This document shows, one piece after another, positions 8,801 through 17,041 of a DNA stretch of 49,057 nucleotides. The stretch lies in contig CANJBL010000019.1 of assembly GCA_947472795.1 (NCBI GenBank), positions 1 through 49,057 of the forward strand, written 5' to 3'. Origin of the DNA: Fidelibacterota bacterium. Its GTDB lineage: Bacteria > Pseudomonadota > Alphaproteobacteria > Rhodospirillales > Rhodospirillaceae. A program made the translations under genes and the position numbers. The first letter of the stretch is position 1. Every line of letters starts with the position of its first letter. Below the pieces are notes generated by a model. That model was not told the origin of the DNA. It was given only the letters and a program-made list of their open reading frames with translations, and searched no databases.

Positions 8801-8935
8801 TTGCACCGGTACGAATTCGGGAAAGACATCCAGCGGCACCTGCGCCGCATACCAGCCTGCGAGTACAAAACCAACCAGCGCGAAGACGGCAACGGCTGTG
8901 CGCCGGCGGACAGACCAGGAAACGAGGCGCTCCAC
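5810..8935 (-). CDS. CusA/CzcA-type RND efflux pump subunit
   Basis: 1041 residues, the usual RND length. It starts MERLVSWSVRRRTAVAVFAL and has the large periplasmic loop (about 35-335), TM2-TM6 (336-490), the second loop and the C-terminal TM bundle (about 860-1030). Conserved pieces include VPLDVFPEF, APGLSPEQVEQLVTRPIE and GVLVDDAIIGIEN (399-411). The last is the TM4 proton-relay region with Asp403, Asp404 and Glu410. This TM4 form has neither the DFG motif of CzcA nor the single Asp with Ala of CusA, so the metal specificity is unclear. It would pump an ion or small molecule across the envelope with the adaptor and TolC-like protein just upstream (gap of 6 bases). Confidence 0.9.
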   Translation of the reverse strand: MERLVSWSVRRRTAVAVFALVGFVLAGWYAAQVPLDVFPEFVPVQVEIQTEAPGLSPEQVEQLVTRPIEAAVNGAPALASMRSESSPGISLVSLNFADNADPYQARQGISERVAEIAITLPAGVGTPTLSPLVSSTMDLLKIGLVSDNLDPYALRDLAQWILKPQLLAVPGVARVTVYGGATREIQIQPDPDKLAAYGFTLTDLGDAARAALALRGAGFIDAKAQRVLIEMPTPAPDPAVIANAVIAVRQNVPILLRDVAKVTEAPSLKVGDALIQGKPGVLLSMSSQFGANTLETTHAVEDELNTLIPQLKSQSIEVYPTLHRPANFIERALGDIQKSLIIAAVLILVVLFAFMRNWRSALISFLAIPLSLVAAVVVMGRMGQTLNTMTLGGFAVALGVLVDDAIIGIENILRRLRQNAESNTPVPRLDIIRDATTEIRGPVFYATFVVLVAFLPVLLTSGVQGKFVGPLAIAFMLAVVASLVVALTVTPALSALLLNPNADAVHSEPGWIIKLKDIQNRTIVVVDRHLRLVMSGLALVFLAALVSTFFLKGQFMPDFREGSFVIQVNSAVPGTSLEEMESLGLRISKELMAIPAVATVEQQLGRSEGGEDVFGTERSEFHVELKHDSGVDEAQVQEQLRAVLAGYPGINVEVVTFLGDRISESLTGETSAEVVNIFGDNLDELDKAATSIGEVLGKVEGVVDLQVQHDAQTPAMTIALDAEALALHGLKAQDVLETVHAAYAGAPVGQTYAGTRKIDVVLILPDHLRHRIEQIGALMIGSPFGPVPLREIARIGPAQGRFTIHHEEGQRRVSVTFNVKGRDLRSVAAEAKAKVAAAVPATSGVRWIFVGQAEAGAAGVIELALYTSLAVVLIVMTLFLCFSRRSHPWLVLINLPFSLIGSILIIGITALGLSLGTLVGLATVFGIGARNAILLLAHYEHLVENEGEEWNDATIARGASERLVPILMTAAVTALGLAPLAFGLGSPGQEIQGPMAVSVLGGLLTSTGLNLLVLPALAKRYSYPRAATPHHRHESMAGQAV

Positions 8936-8941
8936 GGCGTA

Positions 8942-9904
8942 CTATTCCTCGGTTCCGGTTTCTTTGGCGAGCAGATGCCCCGCACCAGCCGTCACGACCT
9001 TCTCGCCTGCCTGCACGCCATAGGGCAAAACATAGCCTTCGCCGGAGGGCTGCGAGATATCGGCGGCCTGACGAACGAAATAGTCGGGCTTTTCTTCGAT
9101 GTAGAGCCACGTGCTGCCCTCGGCAACGATAATGGCCACAGACGGTACGAAAGCGCCCTGCCGCCCTTCTCCGCTGCGCGCTATGACGCGGGCACGATCA
9201 CCGTCGGCCAAGTCCTTGGCCCCTTCTACGAGCATATAATAAGTGCGGCCCGGCACCGCCGGATCGGCGGGAGCACTCCAGACCGCAGAGACGGTGAGGG
9301 GTTTGGCGTTGCGGGGCGTTGCGCCCAGAGAGCGGCCGAAAGGCACGATCTCGATAGCCGGTGTCTTGCCTCCAGCCATGATGTCGGTGGGGAATGTCGC
9401 CTTGAGAATGACGACAGTGCCCGCCCCGATCTTGGCCATCAGCGCGCGCCGCTCCGCCGAGGTGCGCCAAGGCGCGTCGCGGCCCCACGATGCCGTGGCC
9501 TTGCGTTGGGCGAGTGAAAGCTGCGCGGTATCAGTGGTCGCCTGATGCTGGGCAGTTTCCAGAGCTTGGCGTGAGATGCCTGTGTCGGCGTTAAACAGGC
9601 CTTGCGCACGCTTCAGGGCCGCATCGCTGGCCTGAGCGGCAGACTCCGCGATGCTGAGATCGGCATCGGTCTGGGCCAATACATCGAGCCCCAGAACCTG
9701 ACCGAGACCCGAGCTTTCAGCGCGGTAGGCGCGAGCCTGAGCGGTAACGGTGGTGATGCCGAGGTGCGCGCGGCTGGCAGCATCCAACGTCACGCTGCGG
9801 TCCGGCGCGGAAAAACTGTCGTCGTCCGCGGCAAGCACGGGAGTTAACCCAAGACCCGCCACCAGCAGCACACCAGACAGAAGTTCTGAAAAACGCGGCG
9901 TCAT
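8942..9904 (-). CDS. RND periplasmic adaptor (membrane fusion protein)
   Basis: 320 residues with a signal peptide (MTPRFSELLSGVLLVAGLG, cleavage after VLA). A split lipoyl-type motif lies around 60-85 (SSGLGQVLGLDVLAQTDADL), then a short helical hairpin rich in Ala/Gln (about 85-150). Beta-barrel segments follow (AGTVVILKATFPTD, PGRTYYMLVEGAKDLADGDR) and a membrane-proximal domain ends VQAGEKVVTAGAGHLL. This is the order found in CusB/CzcB-type adaptors, though the chain is shorter than usual and has no N-terminal metal-binding extension. It bridges the pump and the outer membrane factor, sitting between their genes with gaps of 6 and 9 bases. Confidence 0.8.
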   Translation of the reverse strand: MTPRFSELLSGVLLVAGLGLTPVLAADDDSFSAPDRSVTLDAASRAHLGITTVTAQARAYRAESSGLGQVLGLDVLAQTDADLSIAESAAQASDAALKRAQGLFNADTGISRQALETAQHQATTDTAQLSLAQRKATASWGRDAPWRTSAERRALMAKIGAGTVVILKATFPTDIMAGGKTPAIEIVPFGRSLGATPRNAKPLTVSAVWSAPADPAVPGRTYYMLVEGAKDLADGDRARVIARSGEGRQGAFVPSVAIIVAEGSTWLYIEEKPDYFVRQAADISQPSGEGYVLPYGVQAGEKVVTAGAGHLLAKETGTEE

Positions 9905-9913
9905 ATCTGTATC

Positions 9914-11332
9914 CTAATTCCGATTGAGAGCCGTCTGTTGAAGGTCGGGACGCGGCAACGTCAGGGCCGAAATCGGCCATACCGGCCGCTGCACGCTGTC
10001 TTCAATGGTTCCGAGTGCTTCCAAAGCCGCGCGCAGGGCATTGAGGGTTGCGCGTTCGACCGCCACTTGAGCGAGGCTTGCTGTCAACACTTCGCTTCGG
10101 TCGGCAGATCCCATGGCGAGACGATTATCAGCAGCTTCCGCCGCCTTGCGGCTGGCGGCCTCTGCGTTCTTTGCTTCGATCCACGCCGCATAAGCAGCGG
10201 CATAGCGCACCGAGCCGGTTTCGATTTCGTTGAGGGCTTGGGACTGCTCGAGATTGAACTGCACCGCAGCTTTGGCGCGTGCGGCCAGAGCCTGATCGAT
10301 GACCGCGCGGGCGCCATGAAAGAGCGGCAGCGTGAAACCAAGAGTCAGAGTCACGCCACGATCACCCTTGTCATAGACATAACCTGGACCGAAGCTGACG
10401 TCGGGATATTGTTTTGCTACTTCCATGCGCAGAGCTTGTTCCGTCACATGGTATTCGGCGAGCGCGCGCCGCAGACTGAGGCGGTTGGTCAATGCGGCAG
10501 CGCGCAGGGTGGGCATGTCAAGCATCTCGGGCTCGGGCAAGGCCTCGGTTTCGAGGGGTGCGAGACTAGTGAACGGAAAATTGCGCGTTGTGACACCGAC
10601 TGCCAACGCCAGCGTCGCATCGGCAGCAGCGGCATCGCCGGTCGCCGTGCGCGCGGCTGTTTGCGCCTGGGCGAGGGTCGTCACAGCGCTGAGACGTTCA
10701 GGCTGACCAACGGCCCCAAACCGCAGGGCATTCTCCACCCAGATGCTGAAGGATTGGCGAAGCATCGCTTCGCGCCGCGTAAGCGTCAGAGCAGACTGTG
10801 CCACCAAGCGCGCCGTGAGCGCCTTGCGGATGTCTTGGCGCATCTTCCAGGCTGCTTCAGCCAGCTGCCAGCGGCGCACGTCCGTCTCGGCCCGGCTTTG
10901 GGCCACGCGGATGCCGCGCTTGCCACCGGTCTCAATTGTGAAACCGAGAGAGGCGGCAAGAGTCCAAGGGCTGATGTTGCCTGAAGCATTGTCGTAGAGA
11001 TATTGCGGGTCAAATGAGAACGTCGGGTTCTGCAGTTGGCCAGCTGCGTGCTCGGCAGCATCGGCCGCCAAGACGTCGGCGGCGGCCCGCGCAAAATCGG
11101 GCCGCAGGCTCCAAGCGGCGGCGGTCAAGCGATCCAACGTCCAATTAGTCCCGGCGCCAAGGCCGGCCTTATTGAGCGCCGCGTTGACATCAGGATCGGT
11201 CAGCGAGCGGGCTTCGAGGCGCGCAGCCCGTGCCTCTGGATCAAGAGCAATGGGCGGCGCTTCCACGCATGCGGACAGCGCGATGGCGACCGCCCCGCAG
11301 GCGATAGCTGAAAAAAACCGGCCTCTCTGCAT
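9914..11332 (-). CDS. TolC/CzcC-type outer membrane factor, lipoprotein
   Basis: 472 residues. The N terminus MQRGRFFSAIACGAVAIALSAC has a lipobox (LSAC), predicting lipidation at Cys22. Two similar halves each contain long Ala/Gln/Arg-rich helices (for example RPDFARAAADVLAADAAEHAAG and LRRALAEYHVTEQALRMEVA) and the family phrase DVSFGPGYVYDKGDRGVTLTLGF in the second half, as in CzcC. It should form the trimeric outer-membrane exit duct for the RND pump. Gap of 9 bases to the adaptor gene and 26 from the propeller gene. Confidence 0.85.
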   Translation of the reverse strand: MQRGRFFSAIACGAVAIALSACVEAPPIALDPEARAARLEARSLTDPDVNAALNKAGLGAGTNWTLDRLTAAAWSLRPDFARAAADVLAADAAEHAAGQLQNPTFSFDPQYLYDNASGNISPWTLAASLGFTIETGGKRGIRVAQSRAETDVRRWQLAEAAWKMRQDIRKALTARLVAQSALTLTRREAMLRQSFSIWVENALRFGAVGQPERLSAVTTLAQAQTAARTATGDAAAADATLALAVGVTTRNFPFTSLAPLETEALPEPEMLDMPTLRAAALTNRLSLRRALAEYHVTEQALRMEVAKQYPDVSFGPGYVYDKGDRGVTLTLGFTLPLFHGARAVIDQALAARAKAAVQFNLEQSQALNEIETGSVRYAAAYAAWIEAKNAEAASRKAAEAADNRLAMGSADRSEVLTASLAQVAVERATLNALRAALEALGTIEDSVQRPVWPISALTLPRPDLQQTALNRN

Positions 11333-11358
11333 CGGATGATTGTCGCTTTACCGCACAG

Positions 11359-12387
11359 TTACGAAGGATCGAGGAACAGCAACTGTACCGTACCACGCCG
11401 AATTTGATAGCGCTGCCGCAGATTTTCGGCGTTGGGATTGACCTCGTCCAAATCGGCGGTCACGAGAAACAGGCGGCCACTATCGGAATCGACTGCCATG
11501 GTGCGAGCGAAGGGACGGCTCGGAATTTCGCCCAGTGAGGCGAATTTATCGGGCGCCTGTTCGCTGATGACCGAAACGGTACCTTCACCGTTGGAGCTGA
11601 ATGCCAGCTTGCGTTTGGAATCAAAAGCCGCGGCGTCGGTGCCCTTGCCGATGGGCAATGTCGCGACGACACTTCCCTTATCAAGATCGACCACAGACAT
11701 CTTGGCATTGGCGCAGCTGACGAACAGACGGTGGTTGGCGCGATCGATGGCGACACCGTGGGCGTTTTCACACTCAGAGATAGCCCAGCGGGCATCAACC
11801 TTGGCCGCTTTGGCATCAACACGGACAACCTCCTTCTTGTCGGTAAGTGCGATGTACATGTGGCCGGCGTCGTCCGAGGCGAGATATTCCGGCTTGCCGC
11901 CTAAGGGCAAATTGGTCACAGCCGTATCGTTCGTGGTGTCGATGATCGTGGCGTTGCCAGCATCGCCATTGACAACGAACACGCGTTTGCTCGCGGGTTC
12001 ATAGACCACACCGTCCGTATCAACGTCGGCGGGAATTTCCTTAGTGACTTTGAAGGTATTGAGGTCGAACACGATGGCGGCCTTTTTTGCGCGACTGTCG
12101 GTATAGCCCTTGCCGAGGCTGGGAACCACGGCCACGCCATTCACACCAGAGACACCTTGCACACGACCAAGGATATCGCCTGTGCGGCTGTCAACGACAG
12201 TGATCTCGTTTGAGTGGGCCACATAGACGCGGTGCTGCGTGGGTTCGAAGGTCACGTAGTCCCAGCCATCCGGCGCACCGAGAGGCACGCTTTTGGTGAC
12301 TTTATAAGCCGGCGCAGCAAAGGCAGGCGCGGCGATCATTGCCGCGGTCAATGCTGTCATCACAATAGCGATGCGTGTCCTTGGCAT
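11359..12387 (-). CDS. Exported YVTN-type beta-propeller protein
   Basis: 342 residues. The ATG at 12387 follows GGGAGGTCGCC and starts a signal peptide (MPRTRIAIVMTALTAAMIAA, cleavage after AFA). Blade repeats of the form hydrophobic-x-V-hydrophobic-D-xxxx recur: RVYVAHSNEITVVDSRTGDI, KAAIVFDLNTFKVTKEI, RVFVVNGDAGNATIIDTTND, HRLFVSCANAKMSVVDLDKG. These are typical of YVTN/lactonase-like seven-bladed propellers. No catalytic residues are apparent, so it may bind a ligand or cofactor in the periplasm. It is the first gene of the operon that continues with the RND efflux system and cytochrome c. Confidence 0.8.
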   Translation of the reverse strand: MPRTRIAIVMTALTAAMIAAPAFAAPAYKVTKSVPLGAPDGWDYVTFEPTQHRVYVAHSNEITVVDSRTGDILGRVQGVSGVNGVAVVPSLGKGYTDSRAKKAAIVFDLNTFKVTKEIPADVDTDGVVYEPASKRVFVVNGDAGNATIIDTTNDTAVTNLPLGGKPEYLASDDAGHMYIALTDKKEVVRVDAKAAKVDARWAISECENAHGVAIDRANHRLFVSCANAKMSVVDLDKGSVVATLPIGKGTDAAAFDSKRKLAFSSNGEGTVSVISEQAPDKFASLGEIPSRPFARTMAVDSDSGRLFLVTADLDEVNPNAENLRQRYQIRRGTVQLLFLDPS

Positions 12388-13021
12388 GGCGACCTCCCGT
12401 TCTGGCGTGGATAATGCCTTCGACTCTGGCATCCAAGGCCCCGTGGAAGCCATCTCGCGAATTATATGGTTCTGCAAGGAATCGATAAGCCACGGAGCGA
12501 ATAGGGCTGCCTTTGCAGCATCCTGACGATATCGTGGTTCTCTGTATCGCTGCGGATAGTTTAAAAAAATTCAAGGTTCGACCGCGCTGATACGCCGCCA
12601 ACAAATATGACAGTCTTTTTACAACGCGCTCAGCGTGTAGCAGCGCTGCGGGTTTCGAGACATGCCACCTCCACGCATTATGCATTGGCTGAGCGCGAGA
12701 TGTGACAAAGCCTGGAAATTTGTCAGAAAGCACGCACGCGTCATCAATCTTTCACTTGAGAGCCAGACCCCCGACGGCCTAAGTGCGCCCCGCGTGCCCT
12801 GCATAAGATATTGCAGCACGTCTTCTTCAGGCAGACTTGGTGTCGGCGTGACTGCGCGCCAACCTGATGGGTACAGGAGTACTAAGCACCGTTCTCTGTT
12901 TAGTACCGGCTGGTAGGGCGATGGTGTGCCGTGTGCTACGAAAGCGTGAACTCGTGGACGGTAATGGTTACGCTGACGAAATAACGACAACGCCAAGGAT
13001 GGTTTTATCAGCTTTTTGTCA
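12388..13021. other. Long gap without a recognisable gene
   Basis: 634 bases upstream of the propeller operon and beyond the end of a TonB-receptor fragment. It must contain the propeller operon's promoter. Open frames here (for example 12619-12996 minus) have no ribosome binding site, no family features and composition unlike neighbouring genes. I see no RNA gene or clear repeat. It borders gene debris and is probably eroded sequence. Confidence 0.5.
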
Positions 13022-13222
13022 TTACATCCGCACTCGAACCGTCACGCTAACCAATCGCGGGGCGCCCGCCTGGCCCAAGATCAGCCCGGAGTTTTCAGTC
13101 TGGATCGTGAGCGCGGTGACATAGTTTCTGTCGAACAGATTGCGGGCGAATAGCCGCACCGCCCAATTCTTTTCAAATCTATAGCCGATGCTGGCGTTGA
13201 CTGGCCTGCTGCCGGTTTGGTT
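13022..13222 (-). pseudogene. C-terminal fragment of a TonB-dependent receptor
   Basis: The minus strand reads NASIGYRFEKNWAVRLFARN, then LFDRNYVTALTIQTENSG and GAPRLVSVTVRVRM with a TAA at 13022-13024. The NLFDRNY and GxPR...V.V signature and the outward-facing last strand are the C-terminal barrel end of TonB receptors. Reading back, the frame meets a stop at 13232-13234, exactly where the truncated transposase ends. The receptor was therefore cut by an IS insertion and its N-terminal part is absent; the sequence beyond the IS is unrelated and in the other direction. Confidence 0.8.
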
Positions 13223-13231
13223 GACACCTAC

Positions 13232-13588
13232 TTAAGCTAATCCGGCCTTCATCTCGAACTCCACAGGGCTTATGTATCCGATGGTCGAGTGTCGGCGCTT
13301 CGGATTGTAGAAGCGTTCGATGTAATCGAACACGTCGGCCTTCGCCTCGTCCCTGGTCCGATACACCTTGCGCGCGGTGCGCTCGGTTTTCAATGACGAG
13401 AAGAAGCTCTCCATCGCGGCATTGTCCCAGACGTTGCCCGACAGGCTCATGCTACAGGTGACGCCGTGATCGGCCATCAGCCGCTGGAACTGATCGCTGG
13501 TGTACTGACTCCTTCGATCCGAATGGTGTAGCAGCACATCCGGTCTGCCCCTGCGCCAGATTGCCATCATCAGAGCGTCGGTGACAAA
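13232..13588 (-). pseudogene. IS3-family transposase (orfB), truncated 5' end
   Basis: About 118 residues of an integrase-core transposase: FVTDALMMAIWRRGRPDVL, LLHHSDRRSQYTSDQF (second Asp of DDE), GNVWDNAAMESFFSSLKTE (Glu of DDE), KADVFDYIERFYNPKRRHST and a stop. The usual N-terminal half with the first Asp is missing. The open frame continues to an ATG at 13744 (MSTDKNIAVLTREMRNSS...), but those 52 residues do not look like transposase and may be fused foreign sequence. The element's own end adjoins the TonB-receptor fragment near 13223-13231. It must be inactive. Confidence 0.85.
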
Positions 13589-13806
13589 CTGCGCCGCAAT
13601 CGACTGCAACAAGTTCCGTATAAACCGCAACAGTGCGAGCCAATGCACGTCAGTAATAAAATGTTCATTTGATTGTAAAGCCACGTCCGGTGATGAGTTG
13701 CGCATCTCGCGCGTGAGTACGGCAATATTTTTGTCCGTGCTCATTCACGACGGTGTCACGCGCAGAAAAAAAATGCGCGGACTTGTCTTACCTCCGGGGG
13801 TCGACC

Positions 13807-16035
13807 ATGGCGTGCTTAAACTATCGAAACAAATTTTCCTTGCTTGCGGCCACTTCGATCGTGGCTCTCACCTCGTGGCACGGCGCTTTCGCCGCAGATA
13901 ACACCCAGAAAGCCGACGCTTCAGCAACAACCGCGGATCAAGCCAAGTTAGGTTCGATCGAAGAGATCTTGGTTTATGGCACCGGCATGGCGATCGACCT
14001 CGCTCCGATTAAGTCATCGCTCGACGCGACGGAACCAGTGTCCATCATTACCCGCAAGTATATCGAGGATGCGATTCCGCAAACTGCGGACTTTGCGCCC
14101 ATAGCACAAATTTCGCCAAGCGCCTCGGGAACTAACAAAAACGGCCCGGGCTTCCAAGAATCGAAGACCGTACTGCGCGGCTTTCAGGACGGCGAATACA
14201 ACATGACCTACGACGGCATACCGTTTGGAGACACCAACAACCCGACTCACCACTCGACGTCGTTTTTCCCCGGCTCCACCATCGGCGCCATGGCCGTTGA
14301 TCGTGGTCCCGGAACCGCCGGCCAGCTTGGCCAGGCAAACTTCGGCGGGTCAATCAACATGTTTTCGCTGGACCTAGGAGACAAGTTCTCAGGCAGCCAG
14401 TCCTTTACGGGCGGCAGCTTCGACTCGACCAACTTCGTCACAACAATCCGTACCGGCGCGATCGATGAACTCGGCGGCGTCAAGGCGGTGCTCAATCTTC
14501 AGGAACTCAATACCGACGGATATCTGACCCACTCGTACAACAAAGCGTTCAACCAAACGCTTAAGATACAAATTCCCATCGGCGATAACGCGAAATTCAC
14601 GGCTTTTGGGTCGCACAACACGATCCGGTACTTTCAAACCGATAGCGACGGGGCGACGCTGGCACAGGTCGCGCAGTTCGGCAAGAACTTCGCCCTGAGC
14701 GATGACCCCACCAAGGCAACGTACTTTGGCTACAACGTCACTCACAAGGAGACCGACTTCGAGTACTTCCGCCTTCAAGCCGACGTTATGGATGCTATCT
14801 ACATCGACGACACGGCCTACACCTACTTCTACCAGAACGACACACTCTCAGCGCTCCAGGCCAACTATGTTGGGTCGGCCGCGCTTGGCACAAAGGCCGG
14901 CCCCGCCGGAAACAAGAATGTGCCTGGTTACTCGAAGAACAACGAGTACCGCGTGTGGGGCAATATCCTGCGTGTCAGCAGGTCATTCTCATTCGGAGAA
15001 CTGCGTACGGGCATGTGGTACGAGCGCGCCAGCACGAAGCGCTACCGCTTTGATTATGACTTCACTTTGGCACCGCCGCTGACGACGCCGACGCCGCAGT
15101 TGGTCAAGGATAACCGCGAAAAGACCGCTCCGCTCAACATCAACTACCTCCAACATTCAGGCTGGAACAACTACCAGCCATTCGTGGACTTCGAATTCAA
15201 GCCGATTGAGGGTCTCACCCTGACCCCCGGATTCAAGTACGTCAGCTTTAAACGATTCACCAACGCGGACGTGCAGCAAACCTCGCGGGTGCCATTCATT
15301 GGAAGCGGCACTTTCTCCAAAGCGCTCGAGTTTGTCACCGCAAACTACAAGATCGCGGAAACGTGGTCGGTGTATGCGCAGTACGCCAAGGGGTTTCTGG
15401 TTCCTGACTTGAACGTATTCTATCAGCCGAAGCCGAACGTCCGCGACCTCAAGCCGCAGACTTCGACAAACTATCAGATCGGTACGGTATTCAACGCCGA
15501 CAAGTTCACCTTCGACGGCGACGTCTATTACATCGACTTCAATGACAAGACTTCCTCGAGTCTGGTGAACGGTGAGACAGTGTTCACAAACCTCGGCGGC
15601 GCGGTTTACAAAGGTATCGAGGCGCAAGGCACCTATGCTTTCCAGCAGGGCTTGGCTGTGTTTGCGAACGGCTCGATCAACAGCGCCAAAACCAAGGACA
15701 CACACAAGCAGATTGCCAAGGCTCCGCAATGGACAGCGGCGTTCGGCGCCATCTTGAAGTACGGCGACTTGGGCGTCACCTTGGTCGACAAAGTCGTCGG
15801 TGATCAATGGAGCATCGCCGGCGAACCGGCGGGCTATAAGGTTAGCCCCTACAACACCACCGACCTGACCGCGACTTACGACTACCGTAACATTCATCTG
15901 ATCGCAGGCGTCTACAACCTCCTTAACAGCACCAAGATCTCATCGCTGTCTTCGCAGGGCTCCACAGCGGCTTTCGATCAATACTACTTCCAGGGCGGGC
16001 GGTCGTTCCAGGTCACAGCGAAGGTCTCGTTTTGA
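13807..16035 (+). CDS. TonB-dependent outer membrane receptor
   Basis: 742 residues. The ATG at 13807 follows CTCCGGGGGTCGACC and begins a signal peptide (cleavage after GAFA, about residue 29). The plug domain occupies roughly 50-210 (VYGTGMAIDLAPIKSSLDA, TVLRGFQDGEYNMTYDGIPFG, FGGSINMFSLDLG). The 22-strand barrel follows, with typical late segments FLVPDLNVFYQPKPNVRDLK, TSTNYQIGTVFN, AGVYNLLNS and a terminal Phe (QVTAKVSF). It imports a bulky ligand across the outer membrane using TonB energy. The acid phosphatase gene begins 33 bases downstream, so the ligand may be an organic phosphate; that is inference from position. Confidence 0.9.
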   Translation: MACLNYRNKFSLLAATSIVALTSWHGAFAADNTQKADASATTADQAKLGSIEEILVYGTGMAIDLAPIKSSLDATEPVSIITRKYIEDAIPQTADFAPIAQISPSASGTNKNGPGFQESKTVLRGFQDGEYNMTYDGIPFGDTNNPTHHSTSFFPGSTIGAMAVDRGPGTAGQLGQANFGGSINMFSLDLGDKFSGSQSFTGGSFDSTNFVTTIRTGAIDELGGVKAVLNLQELNTDGYLTHSYNKAFNQTLKIQIPIGDNAKFTAFGSHNTIRYFQTDSDGATLAQVAQFGKNFALSDDPTKATYFGYNVTHKETDFEYFRLQADVMDAIYIDDTAYTYFYQNDTLSALQANYVGSAALGTKAGPAGNKNVPGYSKNNEYRVWGNILRVSRSFSFGELRTGMWYERASTKRYRFDYDFTLAPPLTTPTPQLVKDNREKTAPLNINYLQHSGWNNYQPFVDFEFKPIEGLTLTPGFKYVSFKRFTNADVQQTSRVPFIGSGTFSKALEFVTANYKIAETWSVYAQYAKGFLVPDLNVFYQPKPNVRDLKPQTSTNYQIGTVFNADKFTFDGDVYYIDFNDKTSSSLVNGETVFTNLGGAVYKGIEAQGTYAFQQGLAVFANGSINSAKTKDTHKQIAKAPQWTAAFGAILKYGDLGVTLVDKVVGDQWSIAGEPAGYKVSPYNTTDLTATYDYRNIHLIAGVYNLLNSTKISSLSSQGSTAAFDQYYFQGGRSFQVTAKVSF

Positions 16036-16068
16036 CAATCTTGGAATCTTTGAACAAAGGACATCCTC

Positions 16069-16803
16069 ATGTCTAATCTTCGGCGATGCACGGCTCTCGT
16101 ACTCGTGCTGCTTGCGGTGCAAGGAATTCCGGCTGCGAGTGCCGCCGAGAAGGAGCCAAACTTTGTAGATCCCTCGAAGCTGGATCTCCGCACTCTTCTG
16201 CCACCGCCACCGGCTGTCAATTCCGCCAAGTCCAAGGCGGAGCTGGCGGAAATTCACGCCTTCGAAAAAACGCGGACACCTGAACGTGAAAAAATTGCAC
16301 AGGACGACGAAGCCGAGACCGTCTTTGTCGTGGTTCGGGATGATCTGGGCCCGGAATTCAACGAAGCCAATCTTCCGGTCACCGCCGCGTTCTTTAAGAA
16401 GGTGTTGTCCGACGAAAGTGCAATCGTGAATCCGGCAAAGGAGCTCTGGGCACGCCCACGCCCGGCGATCGCGGATCCGACGGTCAAGCTATGCGTCAAA
16501 CCCTCGACCAGCGGTTCGTACCCCAGCGGTCACACAACGATTGGCTACCTAACGGCAATTGTTCTTTCCGACATGCTGCCGGAATATCGCGGGGCCATTT
16601 TCGACGATGCTGCCCGCTTTGCCGAGAGCCGCATCATCTGCGGCGTCCACTACCGCAGCGATACCGATGCGTCGAAGGTAGCCGCAGCGGCCATGGTCAT
16701 GCAGATGCGAGAAAATCCCTCTTTCCAGCAGGAATTCGCGGCGGCGAAGGCGGAACTTCGAAAGTTCCAGGGTCAAGGCAAGATCGCAGCGCGCGCGCGC
16801 TAA
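16069..16803 (+). CDS. Class A acid phosphatase (PAP2 superfamily), exported
   Basis: 244 residues with a signal peptide (MSNLRRCTALVLVLLAVQG, cleavage after ASA, near residue 25). The full phosphatase signature is present: K124-x6-R131-P132, PSGH at 152-155, and S187-R188-x5-H194-x3-D198. This is the KX6RP-PSGH-SRX5HX3D pattern of PhoN-type non-specific acid phosphatases, in which His194 forms the phosphoenzyme and His155 is the acid/base. It releases phosphate from organic esters in the periplasm. RBS AAAGGACATCCTC. It lies 33 bases after the TonB receptor, very likely in one operon. Confidence 0.9.
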   Translation: MSNLRRCTALVLVLLAVQGIPAASAAEKEPNFVDPSKLDLRTLLPPPPAVNSAKSKAELAEIHAFEKTRTPEREKIAQDDEAETVFVVVRDDLGPEFNEANLPVTAAFFKKVLSDESAIVNPAKELWARPRPAIADPTVKLCVKPSTSGSYPSGHTTIGYLTAIVLSDMLPEYRGAIFDDAARFAESRIICGVHYRSDTDASKVAAAAMVMQMRENPSFQQEFAAAKAELRKFQGQGKIAARAR

Positions 16804-16918
16804 GGCTGTTCGCGCGCCGGGAGAGGTAAAGGACCGTCAAATTTGATGGCGTTGCCTCAGCCTTGAAAGTCAATACCTGCCTCTGTACCGCCGGAGAAGT
16901 GTTGTTGTCGTCCCAGTT

Positions 16919-17041
16919 TCAGAGCCACATTCTGATGCCAACGACAAAGCCGGTGCTGCCCGCCTTCTCCCCGGCGGCGTGGGTAAGATCGGCTGTTTGC
17001 CCCACCTTGCGCATGGATGAACCGCCCACGTAAGGCGCAAG
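16919..17041 (-). pseudogene. copB: C-terminal remnant of copper resistance protein B
   Basis: The minus strand reads LAPYVGGSSMRKVGQTADLT, then HAAGEKAGSTGFVVGIRMWL and a TGA at 16919-16921; the codon before the Leu is a stop. LAPYVG(V)xxxRKxGxTAdxaraaGe...vvGvRxWf is the closing sequence of the outer-membrane copper resistance protein B (CopB/PcoB). Only about 40 codons survive, abutting the phosphatase remnant head-to-tail at about 17041. It shows that a copper-resistance locus once lay here or was brought in and lost. Confidence 0.7.

Noticed and set aside
7967-9517. Long plus-strand open frame of 516 codons
   Set aside because: It lies opposite the RND and adaptor genes, whose minus-strand frames have full family motifs; the plus-strand protein has no recognisable domain and is a GC-rich shadow frame.
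12619-12996. Minus-strand open frame of 125 codons in the gap upstream of the propeller operon
   Set aside because: No ribosome binding site, no hydrophobic or domain pattern, composition unlike real genes nearby.
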